Shown in pieces: positions 1 to 7,200 of a stretch of DNA of 8,679 nt. Every line of letters begins with the position of its first letter. Positions within the stretch are counted from its first letter, which is position 1. A model generated the notes under the pieces. That model saw nothing but the letters and a program-made list of their open reading frames with translations, made no database searches and was not told the origin of the DNA. Location of the stretch: positions 1 through 8,679 of the forward strand of contig JBFGDZ010000149.1 in the NCBI GenBank assembly GCA_041580375.1. The letters run 5' to 3'. Source of the DNA: JAPUIN01 sp041580375 (GTDB taxonomy: Bacteria > Acidobacteriota > Polarisedimenticolia > Gp22-AA2). The translations under genes were made by a program, and so were the position numbers.

Positions 1-2970
1 CTGCGCATCGTGCTGCCGCCGTCGGAGGAACTCGAGGAGCGCGTCGCGGTCACCGCGCGCCCGCCGCGGATCGACCTGCAGGAGACCCGATCGGCGACGC
101 GGCTGGGATCCGAGATCATCGACATCCTGCCGATCGCCGGGAGAAACTACCAGGACATCCTGACCCTCGCGCCCGGCGTGGACGACGCCGACGGCGACGG
201 CAATCCGAACATTCACGGCGCCCGCGAAACCAACGTCATGACGATGGTGGACGGCGTCTCGACGACCGATCCCCTCAGCGGGACCGTCGGGGCCCAGCTG
301 AACATCGAGTCCATCGCGGAGATCGAGATCGTCACTTCGGGGGCGGGCGCGGAGCACGGACGCGCGCAGGGAGGATTCGTCAACATCTTCACCAAATCCG
401 GCGGGAACGACTTCGAGGGGGCGTTCAAGTTCGTCTGGCGCGGCTCCGCTCTCGACGGCGACGGGGCGGGATTCGACGATCCACGCCTCCATGGCGGCCG
501 CGTGGACGCCGGATCCGGGAGCCTCTCCTTCAACGACGTGATGCCCTTCGTCTCGCTGGGAGGCCCGATCGCCAGAGATCGGGCATGGTTCTTCGCCGCG
601 CTGGAGTCGATCCGCCTGGAGGAGCCGGTCAACACGCTCCGCCAGGCCTTCCTGCGCCGCACCGAGGAGACCCGCGCCTTCGGCAAGGCGACATGGCAGG
701 CCAGTCCGAACCACCGGCTGACGTTCACGATCAACCACGATCCGCAGATCCTGCACAACCGCGGGATCGAGACGAGCACCCTCATCGAGAGCGGCTTCAC
801 GGATCGGCTGGGAGGAACGATCCTGACCGCGCGGAGCGTGTCCGTCCTCAGTCCCGTCGCCGTCCTCGAGACGTCGGCGTCGCTGTTCGATCAGGGGCCG
901 GCACGACGCCCGACGCTCGGGCCCGACACCGACGGCGACGGTCTGCTCTGGATCGATCGGAACGACAACGGATTCGTCGAGGCCGCGGAGCGGGATGTCG
1001 GCGATCTCGAGTATTCCGTCGATCGCAACACCGGGATCACGAGCGGCCCCTACTTCGAGAGCCTCTCCGACGAGCGATCGCGCGTGACGTTCCGGCAGGA
1101 TCTCAACGTCTTCCGGGTCACGCCGGGGGGAAGTCACGATCTCAAGATCGGGGCCCTGATCGAGCGCGAGGAGTTCCGGCGGGCGTTCGGCGCCCGCAAC
1201 ATCGTCTCGCCATTCATCGACCGGTGCGACGTCGTCTTCTGTCCGCCGGGCGACCCGGAGGATCCCGACGACGAGATGGAGATCCCGCCCAGCACGATCA
1301 GCGCGCTGATCCCGGTCAGGAACGAGGGGTCGAACGAGGCGACGGGACTGTCGGCCGGGGTCTACGTGCAGGACAACTACCGGCCGGTTCCGAACCTCAG
1401 CCTCGGCCTGGGGCTCCGGTTCGATCGGGAGGCCGCCCACGCGTCCGGCTGGTCGTCATTCGATCCGGGTGTCGAGAGGGACGTCTACGACCGCCTGCTC
1501 CTCATGGGCGGGGCGATGCCCGGGCCGCTGCGGGGCATTCCGAGCGATCCCCTGTTCGCGCGGAGTCACGACATCCGCGAGGCCGCGAGGTTCCTCACCG
1601 ATCCGATCGTCGACGCCGCGCTCGCGCGCCTCAGCCGGCACCACGACAGCATCACGTTCGACGCCGAGGGTCTGCTGGCGAAGGGGTTCCTGCCGCCCGG
1701 CGGGCTCGAGGATCCCTCCGACCTGCTCGCGCAGGGGGTGTCGATCCAGACGCCGGAGAAGGTGTCGATCACGAACGACAACATCGCCCCCCGTCTGAAC
1801 GTCTCATGGGATCCCTGGTCCACCGGCCGCACCAAGATCTTCTCCTCCTGGGGCCGGTACTACGACAAGCTGTTCCTGAGCACGATCGTGGGGGAGCAGG
1901 GGCCCGATCGCGTCAACCGGTACTATTTTCTCGATCTCGACGGAGTGACCGACACCGGAGACTCCAACCACGGCATCGGGCGGCTCATCGCCAGGGCCCC
2001 TCCCTCCGCCACGCAGGTGGATCGTGGATTGTCGACGCCGTTCAGCGACGAGTGGACCATCGGCGTGGAGAGGGAGGTCGCCCCCGAAGTGGCCCTGCGC
2101 ATCACCTTCATCGATCGCAAGTTCAGGCGGCAGCTGCAGGACGTCGACGTCAACCACCAGGTGCGGTTCGACGCGGACGGCCGGCCCCTCGACGTGCTGG
2201 GTCTCCTCGACCCCTTCCGGCTCGCCTCGGGGCTCCAGGTGGAGTTTCCCGACGGCCGCCCGGACCTGTACATCCACAATTTCTTCTTCAACCAGGTGCT
2301 GCGGGTCGGTAACTTCAACGAGGCGCGCTACAAGGCGTTTCAGCTCTCGCTGGTCAGGCGGCTGGCGCGCCGGTGGAGCTTCCAGGGCTCCTACACCTAT
2401 TCGCGGGCCAGGGGGTCGGCGGAGGACTTCCAGTCGCGTCTGGGCAACGATCCGTCGACCGTCGAGTCCGAATTCGGCTATCTCGACTTCGATCAGCGGC
2501 ATGTCGTCAAGCTCAACGCCGCCGTCTTCCTGCCGCGCGACTGGCGCGTCGGCGCGACGGTGACGTGGGGATCGGGCCTTCCGTATTCCGTCATCTCCCG
2601 GTTCTTCGCCCTCGACGACGTCAGATACGAGCAGTTCCGGACCCTGTTCGGCCGCACGGTGCGGGACCCGGGCGGCGCCTTCCGGTTCGTTCCCGAGCGC
2701 AGGAACAGCGGCCGGAACGATCCGGTCTACGACGTCAACCTCCAGGTCCGCAGGAACGTGGTGCTGGGGAGGCGGGTGGCCGCCGTGTCGCTGGAGATCT
2801 TCAACCTCCTGAACACGGACGACCTGAGAGTCTTCGCGCTGGAGAACGTGGTGCCGGATCTGGCGGGGCGCAGGCTCGATCCGACGGCCCCCGCCGTGAG
2901 GGGGCTCGTGATCGACGGCGAGAGGCGGTTCGGCCGCCGATTTCAGGTCGGCTTCGAGATGAGCTTCTGA
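1..2970 (+). CDS. TonB-dependent outer-membrane receptor, Oar-like, 5'-truncated by the window edge
   Basis: The reading frame is open from base 1 to the TGA at 2968-2970, giving 989 visible codons. The GTG at base 10 is an internal valine, not a convincing start, because a signal peptide and probably a carboxypeptidase-regulatory-like domain should lie upstream. Codons about 15-130 form the plug domain: LPIAGRNYQDILTLAPGV at codon 43, an IHGARETNVMTMVDG segment near codon 71, and a plug-end SGAGAEHGRAQGGFVNI segment from about codon 113. The remainder is the beta barrel, ending in GRRFQVGFEMSF with the terminal phenylalanine that marks barrel proteins for outer-membrane insertion. An EF-hand-like calcium loop (DRNDNGFVEAAE, 955-990) lies in a probable surface loop. 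The family takes up ligands across the outer membrane using TonB-ExbBD energy; large Oar-type members of this kind are often duplicated in Acidobacteriota. The substrate cannot be told from sequence. No frameshift or internal stop is seen. Confidence 0.93.
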   Translation: MRIVLPPSEELEERVAVTARPPRIDLQETRSATRLGSEIIDILPIAGRNYQDILTLAPGVDDADGDGNPNIHGARETNVMTMVDGVSTTDPLSGTVGAQLNIESIAEIEIVTSGAGAEHGRAQGGFVNIFTKSGGNDFEGAFKFVWRGSALDGDGAGFDDPRLHGGRVDAGSGSLSFNDVMPFVSLGGPIARDRAWFFAALESIRLEEPVNTLRQAFLRRTEETRAFGKATWQASPNHRLTFTINHDPQILHNRGIETSTLIESGFTDRLGGTILTARSVSVLSPVAVLETSASLFDQGPARRPTLGPDTDGDGLLWIDRNDNGFVEAAERDVGDLEYSVDRNTGITSGPYFESLSDERSRVTFRQDLNVFRVTPGGSHDLKIGALIEREEFRRAFGARNIVSPFIDRCDVVFCPPGDPEDPDDEMEIPPSTISALIPVRNEGSNEATGLSAGVYVQDNYRPVPNLSLGLGLRFDREAAHASGWSSFDPGVERDVYDRLLLMGGAMPGPLRGIPSDPLFARSHDIREAARFLTDPIVDAALARLSRHHDSITFDAEGLLAKGFLPPGGLEDPSDLLAQGVSIQTPEKVSITNDNIAPRLNVSWDPWSTGRTKIFSSWGRYYDKLFLSTIVGEQGPDRVNRYYFLDLDGVTDTGDSNHGIGRLIARAPPSATQVDRGLSTPFSDEWTIGVEREVAPEVALRITFIDRKFRRQLQDVDVNHQVRFDADGRPLDVLGLLDPFRLASGLQVEFPDGRPDLYIHNFFFNQVLRVGNFNEARYKAFQLSLVRRLARRWSFQGSYTYSRARGSAEDFQSRLGNDPSTVESEFGYLDFDQRHVVKLNAAVFLPRDWRVGATVTWGSGLPYSVISRFFALDDVRYEQFRTLFGRTVRDPGGAFRFVPERRNSGRNDPVYDVNLQVRRNVVLGRRVAAVSLEIFNLLNTDDLRVFALENVVPDLAGRRLDPTAPAVRGLVIDGERRFGRRFQVGFEMSF

Positions 2971-2977
2971 TCCCTTC

Positions 2978-3006
2978 TTGACTTTCACCTGATTTACACC
3001 TATCTT
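2978..3006 (+). promoter_or_regulatory. Sigma70-type promoter of the imuB-dnaE cassette
   Basis: TTGACT at 2978-2983 matches the -35 consensus at five of six bases. TATCTT at 3001-3006 matches the -10 consensus at four of six. The spacer is exactly 17 bases. This is the only AT-rich patch in the surroundings and lies in the sole gap between the receptor stop and the ImuB start. Transcription would begin near 3013, giving a leader of about 30 bases that opens in a run of seven C residues (3012-3018). An imperfect dyad, CTGA (2989-2992) with TCAG (3006-3009), and a near direct repeat, TTTCACCT (2983-2990) and TTTACACCT (2993-3001), overlap the promoter and could be an operator. Neither fits the E. 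coli, Bacillus or alphaproteobacterial LexA box, so SOS control is not shown. Confidence 0.6.
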
Positions 3007-3029
3007 CAGATCCCCCCCGGAAGACGAGC

Positions 3030-3034
3030 GGGAG
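3030..3034 (+). promoter_or_regulatory. Ribosome binding site deciding the ImuB start
   Basis: GGGAG at 3030-3034 lies seven bases before the ATG at 3042. It supports this start, which also places the first beta strand of the Y-family palm (VLYVDI) at its usual distance from the N-terminus. Confidence 0.6.
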
Positions 3035-3041
3035 CGCCGGT

Positions 3042-4259
3042 ATGGGCCGGAGCGTTCTGTACGTCGACATCGCCGCCTTCCCGATCGCCGTGGAGCGGGT
3101 GGTCGAGCCGGCGCTCCGGGGCCGGCCGGTGGGGGTGGCGCCGCCGGGATCGGCGCGCGCCCCGATCCTGGCCGCGTCGCTGGAGGCGGAGCGCGAGGGG
3201 ATCCGCGCCGGCATGCCGGTGCAGGCGGCGCTGAGGCTCTGCCCGGCGCTGCGCGTGCTGCCGGTCAACGAGCCGCTCTACGGGCGCGCCGCGGCCGCCG
3301 TGCTGTCGCTCCTCGACCGGTACTCGCCGCTGCTGGAGCCGGCGATCCCGGGCCAGGCCTTCCTCGATCTGACCGGGACGGGGCGTCTGTTCGGCGACGC
3401 CAAGGACACGGCCGCCCGCATCCGGGCCGAGATCGACCGCCGCCTCCGCCTGCCCTCCACCGCCGGCGTGGCCACCAACAAGCTGGTGAGCCGGGTGGCG
3501 GCGCGGGTGATCCGCCCCGACGGCCTGTGCGACATCTTCCCGGGCGCCGAGTCGTCGTTCCTGGCGCCGCTGCCGGTCGGGCTCCTCCCCGAGGCGGAGG
3601 CGACGACGCCGGGGCGGCTCGAGGATCTCGGCATCGACCGGGTGCGCGATCTGCTGGTCCTGACGCCGCCGCAACTGCGCCTGGCCTTCGGGTGGCGGGG
3701 GGAGCGGCTGCGCCGCCAGGCGCTCGGGATCGACGAGGCGCCCGTCCGCCCGCCCGCGGCCTCCCCCTCGATCGCGGAGGAGGAGACGCTGGCGGAGGAC
3801 TCCAACGACGAGGCGGTCCTGCTGCGGGCCCTGTGCCGCCTGTGCGAGCGGGCAGGGGCGCGCCTGCGGACCCTGCGGCTGCTCCCTGAGCGGCTGCGGG
3901 TGACGCTGCGCTACGCCGGATCCCTCACCGCCGGCCGCGAGGCGCGGCTCGATGCCCCCACCGGCGCGCCCCTGAGCCTGTTCGGAGCGGCGCGCGATCT
4001 CATGGCGAGGGTCCGGACGCGGCGGGAGCGCGTCCGCTGGATCGAGATCCGCCTGTCCCGCTTCGCGCGCGGCCCGCGGCAGCTCTCCCTGTTCGGCCCC
4101 GAGGCGTTCGCCGCCTCCGGCGTGGACGGGCCGGCGCCGGCCGGCCGGCGCGTCGGCGCGGCGGAGACGCTGGCCGGGGCGATCGATCGGATCCGGGGGC
4201 GCTTCGGCGAGGCCGCGATCGTCGTCGGCCGGCTCTTCCCGGAGCGGAGGGCGTCCTGA
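3042..4259 (+). CDS. imuB: ImuB-type catalytically dead Y-family DNA polymerase paralogue (mutasome adaptor)
   Basis: A 405-residue protein of the Y-family (DinB/UmuC) fold: palm and fingers about 1-180, thumb/helix-hairpin-helix about 180-235, little finger about 245-340, then a clamp-binding tail. Aligned by eye to E. coli Pol IV, the first metal-binding aspartate is kept (D9), but the catalytic Asp-Glu pair is replaced by G104-Q105 (bases 3351-3356) in the conserved LEPAIPGQAFLDLT stretch. The steric-gate Phe is P14, and the triphosphate-binding Tyr and Arg are L47 and E50. It should therefore not polymerise DNA. A perfect beta-clamp motif, QLSLF, is at 347-351. Loss of catalysis with retention of the clamp motif is the hallmark of ImuB, which recruits a DnaE2-type polymerase to stalled forks during translesion synthesis. 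The stop codon overlaps the next gene's ATG, supporting a joint function. It could also be annotated generically as a DinB-family protein, but the active-site losses argue for ImuB. Confidence 0.88.
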   Translation: MGRSVLYVDIAAFPIAVERVVEPALRGRPVGVAPPGSARAPILAASLEAEREGIRAGMPVQAALRLCPALRVLPVNEPLYGRAAAAVLSLLDRYSPLLEPAIPGQAFLDLTGTGRLFGDAKDTAARIRAEIDRRLRLPSTAGVATNKLVSRVAARVIRPDGLCDIFPGAESSFLAPLPVGLLPEAEATTPGRLEDLGIDRVRDLLVLTPPQLRLAFGWRGERLRRQALGIDEAPVRPPAASPSIAEEETLAEDSNDEAVLLRALCRLCERAGARLRTLRLLPERLRVTLRYAGSLTAGREARLDAPTGAPLSLFGAARDLMARVRTRRERVRWIEIRLSRFARGPRQLSLFGPEAFAASGVDGPAPAGRRVGAAETLAGAIDRIRGRFGEAAIVVGRLFPERRAS

Positions 4260-4261
4260 TG
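4246..4261 (+). promoter_or_regulatory. Coupled translation start of the DnaE polymerase (GGAGG and TGATG overlap)
   Basis: GGAGG at 4246-4250 lies eight bases before the ATG at 4259, inside the last ImuB codons. The ImuB stop TGA (4257-4259) shares its A with the start ATG (4259-4261). This layout indicates translational coupling and stoichiometric production of the two proteins from one message. It fixes the polymerase start, since the conserved PHP-domain start (FVHLQVRSHYSMM) follows at once. Confidence 0.8.
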
Positions 4262-7200
4262 CCGCCCTCCGGCTTCGTGCATCTTCAAGTGCGATCCCAC
4301 TACAGCATGATGCGCGGCGCCGCGGCGCTCGAGGGCCTCTGCCGCGCCGCCCGGGAGCGCGGCATGCGGGCGCTGGCGGTGACCGACCTGAACGGCCTGT
4401 ACGGGGCGGTCCGCTTCTGGGAGATCGCGCGCGCCGCGGATCTGCAGCCGATCCTGGGGGCCGAGGTGACGGCGCCCGACGCGCGCCGCGCGGCGATGGG
4501 GGAGCGGGCGACGCTGATCGTCCGGGAGCGGGCCGGCTTCAAAAACCTCTGCCGCATCCTGACGCGCCGCCATCTCGATCCGGGATTCTCGCTCGCGCCG
4601 TCGCTGGCGGAGGGATCGGAGGGGCTCGTCGTCCTGTGCCCCTCGCCGGTCGTCCTGGAGACGATCCGCGACGGGCGCGGCCCCCGCAATCTCCACCTGG
4701 CCCTGGGCGGCGCGGCGTCGGACCCCTCCGCCATGGGCGGGCTGGAGCGTCTGCGGCGGGCGCGGCATCTCGGGATCGAGCCGGTGGCGGTCAACGACGT
4801 CCACCTGATCGAAGCGCGCGACTTCGATCTGCACCGGCTGCTGCGCGCCATCGATCTCAACACGACGCGCGATCGCGTGCCCTCGGAGGAGCTCGCCTCC
4901 CCGCAGGCGTGGCTCAAGCCGGCGGCCGAGATGGAGCGCTCCTATCCCCACTGTCCAGAGGCGATCCTTGCGACGGAGCGGATCGCGGCGGACTGCGCGC
5001 TCGACCGCCCCCCGTGGGGCGATCCGGTCTTCCCGCGCTACGCCGATCTGGCCGCCGCGGAGCGGGGCGGGGAGGAGGACGGGGCCGATCCGTTCGCCCT
5101 GCTGCGGGCGCGATGCGAGGAGGGCGCCCGCGCCCGGTACGGCACGGTGACGCCGGCGGTGCGCGCGCGGCTCGAGCGCGAGCTCGGGATCATCCGGAAC
5201 AAGGGGTTCGCGGAGTACTTCCTGGTCGTGCAGGAGATCGTGCGCCGCTCGCCCCGCACCGCCGGGCGCGGATCGGCCGCCGCGTCGATCGTCTCCTACT
5301 GCCTGGGGATCACCCACGTCGAGCCGATCCGCCACGACCTCTACTTCGAGCGCTTCCTGAACGAGGGGCGGGTGGATCCTCCCGACATCGACGTCGATTT
5401 CCCCTGGGACGAGCGGGACGACGTCCTCGACTGGGTGTTCCGCGCGTTCGGCCGCGAGCGCGCGGCGATGATCGCCAACCACGTGACCTTCCGCGCCCGG
5501 GCGGCGGTGCGCGAGGTGGCCAAGGTGTACGGGCTGCCGGACTCCGAGATCGCGCGCGTCACCGCGCGCCTGTCGCATCACTGGCGCGCCGACGCCGCCG
5601 CCGAGGCGACGCGCCGGCATCCGCTGTTCCGCGGCGCCTCGATGGATCCGGCGCGGGGGGGCCTTTTGGGGAGGCCGCCGTGGCCGGAGATCCTCGCGTG
5701 GGCGTCACGCCTCGACGGATTCCCGCGCCACCTGTCGGTGCACTGCGGGGGGGTGGTGATCGCTCCCGACGGCATCGGCGCGCACGTGCCGGTCGAGCGG
5801 GCGGCCAAGGGGGTGAACGTCATCCAGTGGGAGAAGGATCAGGCGGAGGAGGCGGGGCTGATCAAAATCGATCTGCTCGGCAACCGGTCCCTGTCGGTCG
5901 TCCGCGACGCCTGCGCCGCGGTGCGGGAGGCGGGGGGGCCGGATCTGCGTTACGAGACATTCGATCCGATCGACGATCCGCGCACCCAGGATCTGATCCG
6001 GGACGGCCGGACCATGGGGGTGTTCTACGTCGAGTCGCCCGCCATGCGGCAGCTGCAGCAGAAGACGCGCCGGGGCGACTTCGATCACCTGGTGATCCAC
6101 TCCTCGATCATCCGCCCCGCGGCCAACGAGTACATCCGCGAGTACATCCGCCGGCTGCGGGGCGGGACGTACGCGTCCCTCCATCCGATCCTGGACGAGG
6201 TCCTGCGCGAGACCTACGGCATCATGTGCTACCAGGAGGACGTGGCGCGGATGGCGATCCGGATGGCCGGCTTCACCGACGCCGAGGCGGACGGCCTGCG
6301 CAAGGTCCTGTCGAAGAAGTGGGCCGGCCGCCGGGTGGAGGACTACCGCATCCGGTTCGCGCGCGGCGCCGCCGCGCGGGGCATCGCCCCCGACGTCGTC
6401 GAGGCGGTCTGGCGGATGATCCTGAGCTTCTCCGGATACTCCTTCTGCAAGCCGCACTCCGCATCGTACGCCCTGGTCTCGTTCAAGGCGTGCTACCTGC
6501 GGGCGCACCATCCGGCCGAGTTCATGGCCGCGGTGCTGACCAACGGGGGCGGTTACTACTCGACCTTCGCGTACATCTCCGAGTGCCGGCGGATGGGGCT
6601 CGCGGTCCTGCCGCCCGACATCAACGAGAGCGGGGCGGGTTACACGGGGCGGAGCGCCCCGGCTCCGGGCGGAGGGACGGCCGGGGGCGGTGTGCCGGGC
6701 GATGCGAGCGACGGAGGAGGCGCGGGCGTCCGGGGCTTCGTGCGGGTCGGGCTGGCCTCGATCAAGGGGCTGCGCGAGGAGGCGCTCCGGGCGATCCTCG
6801 ACGAGCGGCGGCGGGCGGGCCCGTTCCGGTCGTTCGGCGATTTCCTCCTGCGCGTGCCGATCGATCCCTCCGACGCCCGCGTCCTGATCCGCGCCGGGGC
6901 GTTCGATCGCGTCGGCGCCGGCCCGGAGGGGTCGGACGATCGTCTGGCCGTCCGGCCGCGACTGCACTGGAGGCTGCAGGAGTGGGAGGCGCGGACCGCG
7001 GGGGGGCGGGGGCGGATCCGATCCCTCTTCCCGGCGGAGCCGGGGCCGCTGCCGGAGCCGCGCCCGTACGGGACGGCGAGGCTGCTGCGCGACGAGGCGG
7101 AGGCCCTCGGATTCCTCGTGAGCCGGCACCCGCTCACCCTGCACCGCGACCACCTGCTGGCGCTGCGGCGATCGGGGGTCGTTCCCGTGCGCGGGATCGA

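Noticed and set aside
585..2312. Shifted-frame and antisense open frames inside the TonB receptor gene (also 1804-2988 and 213-800)
   Set aside because: No conserved motifs; the receptor frame holds plug and barrel signatures throughout, so these are compositional shadows.
2978..3009. A classical LexA box upstream of imuB
   Set aside because: No CTGT-N8-ACAG, GAAC-N4-GTTC or GTTC-N7-GTTC is seen; only a weak CTGA/TCAG dyad is present, so no LexA site is annotated.
2971..3041. A rho-independent terminator after the receptor gene
   Set aside because: No GC-rich hairpin followed by a T tract is present in the gap; the bases there fit a promoter better.
3911..5620. A 569-codon antisense open frame across the ImuB-DnaE junction
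   Set aside because: It spans two well-supported genes on the other strand, and its product has only arginine- and glycine-rich sequence.
5655..5661. Possible frameshift at a run of seven G residues in the polymerase gene
   Set aside because: The reading frame and conserved DnaE sequence continue smoothly on both sides, so there is no sign of disruption or programmed shifting.
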